Source: Gnomoniopsis sp. IMI 355080 (Eukaryota > Ascomycota > Sordariomycetes > Diaporthales > Gnomoniaceae). Taken from it: 64,000 nt of DNA. Position numbers and translations under genes: made by a program. Shown one piece after another: positions 44,288 through 54,396 of the stretch. Position 1 is the first letter of the stretch. Each line of letters begins with the position of its first letter. The stretch spans positions 103,594 to 167,593 of the forward strand of contig JAPEVC010000055.1 of assembly GCA_027946555.1 (NCBI GenBank). The letters are read 5' to 3'. The notes beneath the pieces are model-generated. The model was not told the origin of the DNA. It saw only the letters and a program-made list of their open reading frames with translations, and did no database searches.

Positions 44288-45139
44288 CTAAATCCACATT
44301 TCTTCCAGCATATCGTCCTCCTCTTCCTGCTGATCCATTAGCTCCCAAATCCACATTTCTTCCAGTATATCGTCCTCCTCTTCCTGCTCATCCATCCACG
44401 CCCAAATCCACATTTCTTCCAGCATATCGTCCTCCTCTTCCTGCGCATCCATCAGCTCCCATACCTTTATCTCTTCAGCTAGTAGCCAACCTTCGGTGAG
44501 AACGTTCAGATAGCCATTGGTACAGTCGGCTATTATCTGGTGGGCAATGAGCCACTTCGGGGCTGCAGGCTTGGACCACGCAAAGGACCATAGATCCAAG
44601 CCCGCCTCATATGAATTGGCCATCGCATTACGCAAGTCTTTTGTAGTAGGGAGCTTGGGGCGTTGCGTGGGGCCCTTGACAAGAAACTCCTGCATATCCA
44701 GCCCGTGATCGATCAGGAACTCAAGCGGCACTATGTGGGCGACGGCCTCCGAAGGTATTTTCCATTCAAAAATGAACTCGTGGCTGTACTTCCCCGGGTC
44801 TTCCATCCCACACTCGCGGGCCAACTCAGAGGCTGAGTGTGGAGACCTTTCGCCAACTGATTCCTTTTCGATTAAGACAATCCAGATGCTGGCTGGATCT
44901 TCGCCGTATTCATAATATCTTTGAAATGCTCGCTGTAGAGTATCGATGATGCGGTCGCTGACGGACACCAAACCAGTAGGATCTTGTTGCCAGAGGTCCG
45001 CATGCTTTTGGAACTCGGTCAAGAGCTGGTCTCTGGAAAATGGTGACTTGCTATATCGGCCAGATCGACTGGCTTTGCCTGACTCGAGCTTTCCTGCGCT
45101 AGAGTCCGAATAAGTGCGTGTGAAGTATTGATTAGCCAT
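44288..45139 (-). CDS. DUF7587-like protein with an acidic repeat tail
   Basis: Minus strand, single exon from ATG 45139 (MANQYFTRTYS), 283 residues; the frame is open further upstream but without a better start. The central part resembles the fungal DUF7587 domain: an LVSVSDRIIDTLQRAFQRYY segment, ASIWIVLIEKE, then a late HEFIFEWKIPSEAVAHIVPL strand pair like the conserved EFLVWGRIP-type region. The C-terminal quarter consists of three 19-residue repeats with core EEEDDMLEEMWIW, very acidic and aromatic, encoded by 57-bp repeats; the stop codon lies at the edge of the array. Function unknown. It is next to HET and DUF3632 genes in a patchy, fast-changing part of the window. Confidence 0.6.
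   Translation of the reverse strand: MANQYFTRTYSDSSAGKLESGKASRSGRYSKSPFSRDQLLTEFQKHADLWQQDPTGLVSVSDRIIDTLQRAFQRYYEYGEDPASIWIVLIEKESVGERSPHSASELARECGMEDPGKYSHEFIFEWKIPSEAVAHIVPLEFLIDHGLDMQEFLVKGPTQRPKLPTTKDLRNAMANSYEAGLDLWSFAWSKPAAPKWLIAHQIIADCTNGYLNVLTEGWLLAEEIKVWELMDAQEEEDDMLEEMWIWAWMDEQEEEDDILEEMWIWELMDQQEEEDDMLEEMWI
44290..44460. repeat. 57-bp tandem repeats (3 copies)
   Basis: Copies at 44290-44346, 44347-44403 and 44404-44460 differ at few positions. They encode the EEEDDMLEEMWI repeats on the minus strand. On the plus strand the same DNA is also open and would encode proline-rich repeats (STFLPAYRPPLPA). The minus-strand reading belongs to the called gene. Confidence 0.95.
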
Positions 45140-45641
45140 TAATGCGAAGGGACGGCGGTGTACTAGAGTGAATTGTTGAGACGAGATTATCAAATATTCG
45201 CATCTTGGAAGGGACAATAGCCCAAAGCCTGGGCACCCCGCTTTACGCCAACATAGTTTCCAGGTGGTCAATGGGCTACGCGTGCTGCCACCGGGCCAAG
45301 ACGGTAGTGGACTTTGGCTTTGGGAAAAATGGCGTGCTTGGGTGAAAAGACGGCGCTGGCAAAGCCAAAGCGTCAATTATTTACCCAGTAGTATCTGCTG
45401 GCCAGTATCCAGAATATTCTGAAGAGGCTTCCAGCCAGCATGTTCAGCTGTGTACTGTATTGTTCTATGGACCAAGTGTCCAATCTAAAAAACCGAGATC
45501 TTGAATCTTATGTAATGCCCAGACCCCCAAAGCTCACCGGCCAATGTCGATCTCTTTCAAAAATGTAAACAATAAAGAACTGAAGCCTCATCCTTCATAA
45601 TCCCGGACTCCAAGCCAATGCACATCCCAAACCACCATTAT
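45140..45641. other. Intergenic, no gene seen
   Basis: It contains the promoter of the DUF7587-like gene and the 3' region of the hydrolase gene, both on the minus strand. The open frame continues upstream from 45139 to 45376 but has no better ATG context or motif. Confidence 0.4.
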
Positions 45642-47344
45642 CTACACCGACAACCCCGCCGCCCTTTGCTTCCGATTATGATCCCGCGTCTCCTCCAGCT
45701 CCTTGACAATATACTTGTTGAACTCATCCGGGTTGTCCAGATACAAATGATGCCCCGCCTTGCTCACCACGATTACCCTAGCACTACCATTCTCATTCCG
45801 CCGCTCCTCCTCCGTCCCCTCCAGAAGGGCCCGCTCTGCCCTTGCTTTGATCTTCTCCTCGCTCGCGAATCCGCCCGCAACGTCCATCCAGTCGCTATCG
45901 CCATACATGAAGACAAGCGGAAATCCGGTCTCCTTTTTCTTCTCTCCGCCCTCAACCGGGATCGGTCCCCGCCCAACTTCATCGATTCGGTTGATCAAAG
46001 GATTCCGCGCATATGCCCCCGGCGCCAGGATATACGTGAGAGCGAATTCGCCGCTGCCCTTCTGCCGGAACAGGTTGTACGCATACATGTGCAGGGTAGC
46101 AGCTTCGTCGGGCGGCAGGTGGTTGAAGCGGCGGTGCGTCCAGCCAGACACAAAGCGAGGGCCCAGCGGCCCACCCATACGGACCAGGCTAAAGGGTGAC
46201 ACAGCGTTGGTATCCCACAGCCAGGCGACCCAACCTGGGATGGTGCGCCGCGGTGCGCGGGGCGTTTGCTTGATTGCGACAGCACCGCCGTCGCCACCGG
46301 GAGAGGGGGCACCTACTGGGATGGGCACATTCTTGGTGGAGATATCCGAGGTTTGGTGGACAATGGAATCTTGCGACTGGGTGAATTCGTTGGCGAGTGT
46401 GGAGGTGTTGGGCTCGGGCAGCTCGGCTTTGGTGGCGTAGGGGTCCTCGGGAATGCCGACGGGTGAGGCGAGGATCAGTTTGTTGAGATGGCCCGGATAC
46501 TTGAGCGCGTAGGACACGGCCAGGTAGCCACCTAGCGAGTGGCCCAGGAGAGTGAATTTGTCAATATTGCGAATCTTGCGCCACTCCTCCAGCGCATCAA
46601 CAAAGAAACTCTCGGCCTCTTCAATCTTGCCCTTGGGATCCTTGGCCTTGATGCGGAAGGGCGGCCGGCTGGAATTGCCCATGCCGAGCATGTCGAGCGC
46701 ATAGAGACGCCAGCCCGGCACGCGCGTGATGGGCTCGAAGTTCTGGTAGAAGAGGCCGAGGCCGGCGCCGTAGCCGTGGAGCATGACGAGGGTCTCTTCG
46801 TGGGGCTCATCGACACGCTCGACTGAGTACTCGTTGAGAGCGCGATTTTTCCCCGAGAGGGGCACCATGGTGGAGCGCCATATCCGGTGGCCGAAAGGAT
46901 CGGGCTTGGTGGTTTGCAGAGAGTTGGTGGAGGAGCCCGAGGGGGTGGAGATGGCTTCTTTAAGGTAAGGCACAAGGTTGAGGACGGCGCGCTCGGAGGC
47001 GGGTGGGGAGAGGTTGTTCCACTAGTTGAGTAGAGTATTAGTATTGCTGTCACAATGCGGGCGAGGGCATCGGGATGTAAACACACCCATTGGGAGGCGG
47101 CCTCTTTGTAACCCAGAGGAAAGAAAGCGGACATCCGGGAGGCTTGACCAGACTGCGGTTCTCTGTTGTGGTCTTGTGATTTCCTAGATGGCCGGCCTGA
47201 TCTAGAGGAGGCGCGCGAAGACGTAGGTGTTTCCGAATCGAAGGCTGAGTCGTTAGGATTGTAGGAAGGGGAAGAGGAATGGGGTTGAGGTTGGTGTTGG
47301 AAGGGTTGAGAGAGAGGTTGTTGAGGAATTGCCACGGTAGACAT
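45642..47344 (-). CDS. Alpha/beta hydrolase of the ABHD4/ABHD5-Cld1 group
   Basis: Two exons, 47344-47087 and 47021-45642, with a 65-nt phase 0 intron (GTGTGT...ACTAG); 545 residues. The start is MSTVAIPQQ; the region before it is open but AT-rich and probably UTR. After a disordered Ser/Pro-rich N-terminus (80 residues) come FPLGYKEAASQWWNN, ETLVMLHGYGAGLGLFYQNF (oxyanion strand), WRLYALDMLGMGNSSRPPF, the nucleophile elbow LLGHSLGGYLAVSYALKYP (Ser in GHSLG), FPLVFMYGDSDWMD (acid) and VVSKAGHHLYLDNPDEFNKY (catalytic His in GHHLYLD). The HxxxxD-type acyltransferase motif usual in CGI-58 relatives is present as HLYLDN. Yeast Cld1 is a mitochondrial cardiolipin deacylase; this is the likely counterpart, but ABHD4-type lysophospholipase activity is also possible. 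Confidence 0.85.
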
Positions 47345-48258
47345 TCTTGCGACACTAGCAATTGCTCGGGTATTGTAGGCACAACTAATGTTACTGCACG
47401 TAGTAGCCGAGAGAGGCGAGGATCTGACACGGGTTGCGATTCTAATCACCAGATTTGAATGGGAATATAAATATAAGTGCAAGTAATGCCTGTACACCAA
47501 CATCTCTCTCTCTCTCTTCTAAGCCCCGCGGACATAGGAAAAGGGCGGCGTCCCGTCTTTAATAGGACTTGTTCATGTCAGCCCAGCGCATTGTGATCTG
47601 GCCTTAGGATGGCAATGGTAGTATGGAATGGGTTGCTCCTTCTCATCGCAGCGCCGGAGTTAACAGGGCCGTCACCGCATATCGCCGTTCCGCTCGACGT
47701 GAAACCATGAAACCACAACCCCAAAGTGGAATAGGATCTTTTCCGTGTGGCTGCGAATGCGAGCGTGCAACAGTTATGATTGTATACCATGACGAGTGCA
47801 CTTTGCGACAATGTGCGAGGATTCTAGTCCGTGGCTTACGGGGGGGGCCGATTCGGTGTTGTGTATTCCGCCGTAGTCCGTTCGTGCACTTGCCCCTCGC
47901 TTTCGGAATGACGTTACTGGTCTTGCAGGCTCGGCCCGCGTGAAAACTGCAAACTGGGATCGTTAGTACCTCAACAGGGGCGCGCAGGCATCCCGCAGTG
48001 CCGCAGCCTCTCGGTTGTTCCCGCCTCAGCTGAGCACTGTCAGCCATCATGCTCGCGTACGGCGTACACAGTAACGTCTCCACATCCCACACAGCTCCAT
48101 CCCCGAACTCAGTTCAACTTTTGCCCACGGTGGCACGGTTCAATGCGTCGGTCAGTTGAAGTCAATTTCCCCTCACAGTTCTTTGAGCATTTCATTACTT
48201 TCGACGAGCACACGGGCGTCCGCATGCCTCCATCCGCAGGGCTACCGCGCCCCCGTCC
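47345..48258. promoter_or_regulatory. Divergent promoter region of the hydrolase and Spo7 genes
   Basis: 914 bases between two divergent starts. A (CT)n microsatellite lies at about 47503-47519. Pyrimidine-rich stretches precede the Spo7 start. I recognise no specific operator and no extra gene. Confidence 0.4.
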
Positions 48259-49635
48259 ATGACCGTTCATACTGTCCCTGGCGCAAACTCAATCCCTCAG
48301 CCCACCACCACAACACCGCCAACCATGGCCGACGAACTCGACTCCATCGTCAAAGGCACCGCGCCAGTCCCCACCGAGAAAGCCGCCGCCAATGTAGCCA
48401 CCACCAGCGGCGTGACCCCAGCCTCGGGCAAACCCAACGACCCGCTCTCACACGCGCCCTCGTCCCCCCAAATGATCTATCTCAACCTCCTGATCCTCGA
48501 AGCCTCCCTGCGTGCCCAGTACCTCGAGCTGCGCGCCCGCCGTCGCCACCACACCTTCTTCCTCGTCATACTCGCCCTTTGGATTGTCGGGTTCGGCTAC
48601 GCGCTGTTCCTCGCGCCGCGCGAGGACGGGCGCGGCGTCGGTGGTAGCGTCTACTGGGGTGTCGAGATGATTGAGAAGTTGTGCTTTATGGGAGGCATCA
48701 TCACAGCCGGCTTGGTGTGGGCGACGGGAATCTGGGAGCGTGGCGTCAGGTGGCCCAGGCGGTGGTTCTCCATCTCGAATCGTGGGCTGCGAGCATTCAA
48801 TCTCAAGCTGGTGCTGGTCAAGAGGCCTTGGTACGCCGAAACGCTATCGACGGTCGGATTCTTCCTGACATATGGGCTGTTTTCCCATACTGCCGCGTCG
48901 TCGTATCAGATTGTGGACCAGGCCATCATCAAAGAGGTGGAGAAGGAGATGGATCTTGCAGGCAAGGGGCATCAGCTCTTGCCGTTGTTGGGCGCTGACG
49001 AGGAAAAGGGCGGCCATGAAGAGGATCTGGCATCTGGAGGTGATTACGTAAAGCTACTACTGCTGGCCAAGCCCTTCTCGCCGACATTTCGTGAAAACTG
49101 GGAGCTGTACAGGACGGAATACTGGGAGCGTGAGAACGAACGCAGGGCATCGATTCACACTAAGATCAAAGAGAGGGAGCGCCGTTTGAGGAAAGAGTCC
49201 ATGGGCTGGTTCTGGTGGTTGCCATGGAACAAGACGGCTTTTGTCATGGAGAAGCCACCACCCCCTGCACATCACGAGAAGGCTCATCTTCATAATCGCC
49301 GACTGTCTGTGGTGGAGAGGGATGGGAAGCGGTCTCGTAGCGGGAGCAACCGCCGAGGCAGCATGTCTGGGCACTCTAGCCGTAGTCCCACACCAACGCT
49401 CGAAGGCGGCAAAGAGGGAAATACTAGCAGAAGATCGTCGGATGCATCGCAGAAGCGCAAGAAGACCCTGGCCACGTCTGGCTCCAAATCTGGGAAGCGT
49501 CCTGGGATTGAGTCTCGGTCTGTTACTCCGGAGGTCCCTTCGCCGTTAGCGCAGAGTCGGGTCAGCGGGTCGACAGCTAAAGAGTCCAGTGCGGCATCAA
49601 GTCGACGGCAGAAGGCGTCAACAGACCCAGCCTGA
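48259..49635 (+). CDS. Spo7-like subunit of the Nem1-Spo7 phosphatase complex
   Basis: Intronless, 458 residues from ATG 48259; the ATG at 48325 (MADELDSIVKG) is an alternative start that loses only a disordered stretch. Family motif: SSPQMIYLNLLILEASLRAQ YLELRARRRHHTFF (about residues 68-100), then two membrane segments, FFLVILALWIVGFGYALFL and LCFMGGIITAGLVWATG. The central soluble region includes RPWYAETLSTVGFFLTYGLF and FSPTFRENWELYRTEYWERE. The C-terminal 130 residues are a basic, Ser-rich disordered tail. Spo7 binds and activates Nem1, which dephosphorylates the phosphatidate phosphatase Pah1/Ned1 at the nuclear/ER membrane and so controls lipid storage and nuclear shape. Confident family call. 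Confidence 0.9.
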   Translation: MTVHTVPGANSIPQPTTTTPPTMADELDSIVKGTAPVPTEKAAANVATTSGVTPASGKPNDPLSHAPSSPQMIYLNLLILEASLRAQYLELRARRRHHTFFLVILALWIVGFGYALFLAPREDGRGVGGSVYWGVEMIEKLCFMGGIITAGLVWATGIWERGVRWPRRWFSISNRGLRAFNLKLVLVKRPWYAETLSTVGFFLTYGLFSHTAASSYQIVDQAIIKEVEKEMDLAGKGHQLLPLLGADEEKGGHEEDLASGGDYVKLLLLAKPFSPTFRENWELYRTEYWERENERRASIHTKIKERERRLRKESMGWFWWLPWNKTAFVMEKPPPPAHHEKAHLHNRRLSVVERDGKRSRSGSNRRGSMSGHSSRSPTPTLEGGKEGNTSRRSSDASQKRKKTLATSGSKSGKRPGIESRSVTPEVPSPLAQSRVSGSTAKESSAASSRRQKASTDPA

Positions 49636-50185
49636 TGATGGAGGAGATGGAGCAGACTGTGTCAGGTACTTAGCTTAATTATGAAAGTCGATATAGATAG
49701 AGCTCGGCCTGCTGAATGAAGCATCGTGCTCACGCTGTATTCCTGCAAGTTGCAATTCCTTAGTCCCATGTCTGTGATGTTCTTCCTTGTCCATCAACAC
49801 CTCATGTTCTCGTAGTGTGTATATTGAGATAATGATCAAACCGAAGTATATATTGGAGCTGCCGGGTTTGTGCGACTGCTTGTTGCAGCTGCCGGTGTAG
49901 TCAACTGTCACAAGGAAGGTCCAGACCCTTGTTCCCGGCCGAAAGCGCGGCTGTTAGTTGGCCTGGTGCCTAACTCGATTTGACCCCTGTTCGACCGTTC
50001 GATTGATTTAGGTAACCAAAAGTCAAGTTCACAGTCCGTCAACTTCAACTTTCAATGATCAACAACCAGAAACTTTGCAGTCAAACTTTTTCTGAACGAG
50101 CGACGCCATCCAGATTTACTCATAATTCTTTGGAACAGGTCGATACCACATTTCAAGGCGACAAGGGTCGTCCGTCTCTCACGAA
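49636..50185. other. Intergenic, promoter of the phosphatase gene
   Basis: 550 bases; no gene, RNA or repeat seen. Confidence 0.4.
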
Positions 50186-51253
50186 ATGAGTCAGCACAGG
50201 ACTGACGTCGAGAACGTCGACCCAACCCTTGAGCAGGCAGACTTCATCGAGACCACAGACAACCAGAAGCGTAGCATCAGCAATCTTCAGAATCCCATGG
50301 CCATCTGCTCACCAACAGCCAAATCCCTTCATCACACCGCAAACAACATACAAACTCACACGCAGATGCCCCAGCCCTCTTTCGCCCTCGCCGCCGATGT
50401 CGTGCGCAATGACTCCATGAGCACGCGTCCGCCTAGTCCTCCATACTTGCATGTTCCTACCCTGGACTGCGATCCAAACGACCCTGCCAAAACTATACTT
50501 CCCCTTCCCTCAGGTCCAGGCTATCTGACCCCAGACACAGTTGCTACTATCACTGGCAACCGCCCGCAAGCCCTTCTCAGCAAGCGCGTCAAGGACGCAT
50601 GGCAGTATGAGCATCGCCGTCGAGCCCAGCCCATCTTGGACTTTCTATACCTAGGCCCCCTGGCCGTCGCGCGCGACCACTCCTGGCTGAAGAAAGAGGG
50701 CATCACCATGATTTACGCTGTGCGCGAGGGCATCATGGTCGGCCGTCGCTTGATGAGCGTCGAAAAGACCGCTGCCGAATTGGGACTCGAGGTTGACTAC
50801 CTCGATATGGATGACCGACAGGTGCTCATCCGCAGCTTTCCCGCCGCCATTGAGCTGATCAACGCTCATATGATCCGTGTGAAAGGCGCAGGCAAGGTAT
50901 TGGTCATGTGCGAGACGGGCAACGAGCGCTCGGCTACGCTGGTCGCGGCATACATCATGGCCATGTATGGGCAGCAAATGGTGAACGCGGTGCAGTATGT
51001 GGGACAACAGCGTTTCTGCACGCACCTCACCGAGGGAGACAAGCAGCTACTCCTGTCGTATGAGCACTTGCTCAAAGCGACCAGGATGACGACTGAAGCG
51101 CGGCTCGAGGAGAATGTGGCGGAGAAGTCGCCTCCTTTTAGCAGGAAGCGTGGCATCGAGGATATCATGGATGAGGATGTCGACGGCGATGTCTGCATGG
51201 ACGGCAGCCGTTTTAGCGATCGTGCTGCGTTTGTGCCATACATGGAGAAATGA
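50186..51253 (+). CDS. Atypical dual-specificity phosphatase-like protein
   Basis: Intronless, 355 residues, ATG 50186. A disordered N-terminus (about 130 residues) precedes a DSP fold: ILDFLYLGPLAVARDHSWLK (the usual first strand of dual-specificity phosphatases), ITMIYAVREG, VDYLDMDDRQ, FPAAIELINAHM, and the P-loop VLVMCETGNERSATLVAAYI. The P-loop keeps the Cys-x5-Arg-Ser core (C, then ETGNE, then R) but the usual histidine before the cysteine is methionine. The helix after the loop (AAYIMAMYG, AVQYVGQQR) is normal. This resembles STYX/DSP-like fungal proteins whose activity is doubtful, although here Cys and Arg are intact. The C-terminal 60 residues are acidic and disordered, with a KRKR-like KSPPFSRKRG segment. 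Confidence 0.8.
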   Translation: MSQHRTDVENVDPTLEQADFIETTDNQKRSISNLQNPMAICSPTAKSLHHTANNIQTHTQMPQPSFALAADVVRNDSMSTRPPSPPYLHVPTLDCDPNDPAKTILPLPSGPGYLTPDTVATITGNRPQALLSKRVKDAWQYEHRRRAQPILDFLYLGPLAVARDHSWLKKEGITMIYAVREGIMVGRRLMSVEKTAAELGLEVDYLDMDDRQVLIRSFPAAIELINAHMIRVKGAGKVLVMCETGNERSATLVAAYIMAMYGQQMVNAVQYVGQQRFCTHLTEGDKQLLLSYEHLLKATRMTTEARLEENVAEKSPPFSRKRGIEDIMDEDVDGDVCMDGSRFSDRAAFVPYMEK

Positions 51254-51965
51254 GAAGGTAGTAGTATGCTGTGTGGCCCGGCATTATAATTTTTGGTTGG
51301 AATGTGCCGATTTAAAGATTCGTACCCTTGAGCCGGGAGGGTTTTACAGTGCAACGTCACAGGTTGATTGTTTTGTTGCAATTGGGCAGTCAAGGGAAGG
51401 CCCGTTCACTGACTGCTGTTCTGGAGTTCAGGCAAAAGGAATGGTAGTACCGGAGTTCGAGGGGAAAGCTGAGGGAGCATGATTGATACCCTTTTCCCTT
51501 GTCACCTATACACTGGAGTCAAGGCTGCATCATTGGTTCTACAAGGACGGTTAGACAGAGCATGCTTAATCCGATGTTCCTTTTCATCACATCCAATGGT
51601 ACGGGATCAGGGCAGGAGAGCCATGAACTGCATTGAATCGTGAGGACTTTGCGTATTGTGATAATTGCATGCCTCACTTCTCCTATACCCGGACGGGTGA
51701 GGCCACAATGCGGTTTGAAGTAGACAGGCACGGTGTATGATTCAGGTAGATTGATCTGCTCTAACTGTCTTGAGCCCGCGGACCTCTATAAGGTTGGCTG
51801 ACCACGGCTTGAAGCTGGGAAGAGCCACGGAAGAGCGAGATCCTACGAAGCTGCCCTAGACCTAGCCCATGTAGATGGGCTTTGATCAAATTCAAACGAG
51901 TGTTGAATATTCTCTGCAATTCAAATCCCCATGCATCCATTTCCCCCTCACAAGATCATCTCCGC
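51254..51965. other. Convergent intergenic region
   Basis: Between the phosphatase gene and the small secreted peptide gene. Only short featureless frames. Confidence 0.4.
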
Positions 51966-52278
51966 CTAGCACTCAAGAAGGACGCAAGCATCATAGCATT
52001 CATTGACCGCTTCGACGCTGGTGTTGTCCGCCAAGCAGTTGGTCTCGCAGGTGTCCTCGCAAGCATCCTGTAGAAAAGAGATTAGATTCAGTAAATATTC
52101 ATCTCTCCTATGGCTGCACAGAAACACACGAGAAAGTAACCGTCTCGTGCTGGGAAGGGATATGTAATGTGTTGCCGCGACTTACCCGCTTGGTGACAGC
52201 GTTGGTGGCGCTGTCGATGGCTGGGGCGGCCATGGCGAGGCTGGTCAAGAAGAGGCTGAGAGCGATGGTGAAACGCAT
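51966..52278 (-). CDS. Kex2-processed six-cysteine secreted peptide precursor
   Basis: Minus strand, two exons, 52278-52186 and 52067-51966, joined in phase 0 across a 118-nt intron (GTAAGT...CTACAG); 64 residues. Exon 1 encodes a signal peptide (MRFTIALSLFLTSLAMAA) and a short propeptide ending in TKR, a Kex2-type dibasic site, at the last codon. Exon 2 encodes exactly the predicted mature peptide of 33 residues, beginning DACEDTCETNC and ending YDACVLLEC, acidic, with six cysteines spaced C-x3-C-x3-C-x12-C-x3-C-x4-C. The two C-x3-C pairs separated by a loop are the signature of helical-hairpin (alpha-hairpinin-like) peptides, here with an extra cysteine pair. The gene is below usual length cut-offs. 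Role (effector, antimicrobial, signal) is unknown; no family is claimed. Confidence 0.72.
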
Positions 52279-53268
52279 TTTGACGGAGGGTTGTGACTGG
52301 AGTGGTTGGCTGTAGTGATGTTTTGAGTAATTGGGCTTATATGGTTATTGTGGTTTTCGTAGTTGATGGGTGAGGAGGTGAGGACATGGACGGATCGATA
52401 TGTCGAAGAAGTCCACATCTTTATACTTTTTTCTCTCCCATTTCGACTCTGTTGAGCATGATCCTCTTTCGTTCTCTCGCTTCTCAACCGCGGGCAAAAA
52501 TTCATAGCACAGCTGTCAGATTGGATACGGTACCGAAGCAGGCTGTGCTTACAAGTAGTAGTAAATCATCAGCATTCTTCAACTTGAGGAAATACCCCTC
52601 GCAGATCATTCCTCACAAAGTGCCTCAGCTGAAGCGGCATCATGACATTCGCATCAATAATACAGGTGACAGGCAGAGTGTCAGCACGTTCGACCAGTCT
52701 GATTCGGGGGTAAGAAGATGTTTCTTGTCTAGGACGTCAAGCTGTGAGTAGTAAGAGTCGGCAACGTGAAGATGATGCCTCTTTGGGTAGGATGATTCGG
52801 GAATATGGGAACGATCCGTCATCCACAGGATCAGTATGACACAGACATAATAGCTATTAGTAATTTGAATTTGGCAATGAACCTCTATACCTATGCGTGT
52901 AGGCTTATTGTAATGGCACTGACTGATCTGAGAGTTGTATGTAGCTTCACCAAGCGCCAATTGCAACTCAAGAGCAAGTACATCGCCAAATCAGAAACAA
53001 AGAAATGGCTACAAATGTGGTGTTTCAAGTAAAGGCGAGGAACCACTTGACCTGAGTTTGTTGTTATTGATTTAGCAAGCGTCAAGAGGGGAGGGGAAGC
53101 TGTCATGGCACGATCGCTGCCGGGCTACGGGCGAAACTTTCAGTTGGAGAATACTGATGTACATGAGCTTGAAATATCTAATTACTGGAACGTACCTTCG
53201 ACTATTGAGATTCGATGGCCAACACCCGTGGCTTCTAATACATATAGTCAATTGATGCTTTCGGCACT
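52279..53268. other. Divergent promoter region, no further gene seen
   Basis: About 1 kb between the secreted peptide gene (-) and the GH130-like gene (+). Open frames at 52386-52751 (+) and 52640-52966 (-) have no signal, TM or motif. CATATAG at 53241-53247 is close upstream of the ATG at 53269. Confidence 0.4.
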
Positions 53269-54396
53269 ATGAGGGCGCTCGTCGTATTACTCTTTACTCT
53301 TTCATCCTCAATGGCCACCCGTCTAACATCTAGTCACGGCCCGCCGACGCTTGGTCCTTGGACGCGCCCCATCACACAGCCCATCATCACACCCAACGTC
53401 TCGTCCACATTCTACGATCCCGTGAGCAAAGAGCAAGTAAGCTGGGAAGCCCTGCACACGTTCAACCCTGCCGCTGTCGTCCGCGAAAACCGGATTCACC
53501 TTCTTTACCGCGCCGAGGACGACTCGGGCGGAGATGTCATTGGCGGTCACGTATCGCGTCTTGGCCTCGCCGTGAGCGATGATGGGGTGAACTTCCAGCG
53601 GATGCCGGAGCCGGTGTTCTACCCGGCAAACGATGATCAGAAGGAGCGTGAGGTGCCTGGTGGAACCGAGGACCCTAGGCTGGTCGAGAGTCCTGGAGGG
53701 GGGTACGTCCTGACATATACCCAATGGTCACGCGAAAGGGAGAGCTACAGTGTTGGAATCGCCACATCACTGGATCTACACCACTGGACGAAACACGGCC
53801 CGGCATTTGCAGGTGCGCTTGGAGGTCGATATGACAACCTGAAGTACAAGTCCGCAGGGATCGTGACTCGACTGCATAGCGACGGCCGGTTACTTGCCAC
53901 GCAGCTCCAGGGCAAGTACTGGATGTACTGGGGGGAAGTAGAAGTTGGTTTGGCTTTTTCAGACGATCTTGTCCACTGGACGCCATGTGAGGAAGCCCCG
54001 GGACAACTCTTGGTCCTTTTGCGAGCGCGGCCGGGCAAGGCTGACAGTGGTTTCCCAGAGGTGGGCCCGCCGGCCATGTTGACGGAGAGGGGGATCGTCT
54101 TGCTCTACAACGGAAAGAATGCTGATGGCGACGATGATCGTGATCCAAAGCGACAGGCGGGCACGTATAGTGTATTCGAGGCAGTGTTCTCGGCCTCGGA
54201 TCCCGGGCGGCTATTGGAGCGCACCGAGGAGCCTGTGTTTGAGCCGGAGTTGCCTTTCGAGAGGAGTGGGCAGTATACTGCGGGAACTACGTTTGCGGAG
54301 GGTTTGGTTGTGTTCAAGGGAGCATGGTGGTTGTATTATGGTGCTGCTGATTCTTTTGTTGGTACAGCGACGGCGCCTTTTCCAGGTTGCGAGTGA
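53269..54396 (+). CDS. Secreted GH130-like protein (beta-mannoside phosphorylase fold)
   Basis: Intronless, 375 residues. A signal peptide (MRALVVLLFTLSSSMATR) precedes a five-bladed propeller with GH130 features: TFNPAAVVRENRIHLLYRAEDDSG, HVSRLGLAVSDDGVNFQRMP (blade repeat), PGGTEDPRLVESPGGGYVLTYTQW (the E-D-P-R motif near the active site), VGIATSLDLHHWTKHGPAF, KSAGIVTRL, LAFSDDLVHWTP, and the C-terminal WWLYYGAADSFVGTATAPF. GH130 enzymes phosphorolyse or hydrolyse beta-mannosides; the secreted fungal members are more likely hydrolases since phosphate is scarce outside. Substrate uncertain. It lies near the secreted peptide gene and the sugar permease, but no shared control is visible. Confidence 0.85.
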   Translation: MRALVVLLFTLSSSMATRLTSSHGPPTLGPWTRPITQPIITPNVSSTFYDPVSKEQVSWEALHTFNPAAVVRENRIHLLYRAEDDSGGDVIGGHVSRLGLAVSDDGVNFQRMPEPVFYPANDDQKEREVPGGTEDPRLVESPGGGYVLTYTQWSRERESYSVGIATSLDLHHWTKHGPAFAGALGGRYDNLKYKSAGIVTRLHSDGRLLATQLQGKYWMYWGEVEVGLAFSDDLVHWTPCEEAPGQLLVLLRARPGKADSGFPEVGPPAMLTERGIVLLYNGKNADGDDDRDPKRQAGTYSVFEAVFSASDPGRLLERTEEPVFEPELPFERSGQYTAGTTFAEGLVVFKGAWWLYYGAADSFVGTATAPFPGCE

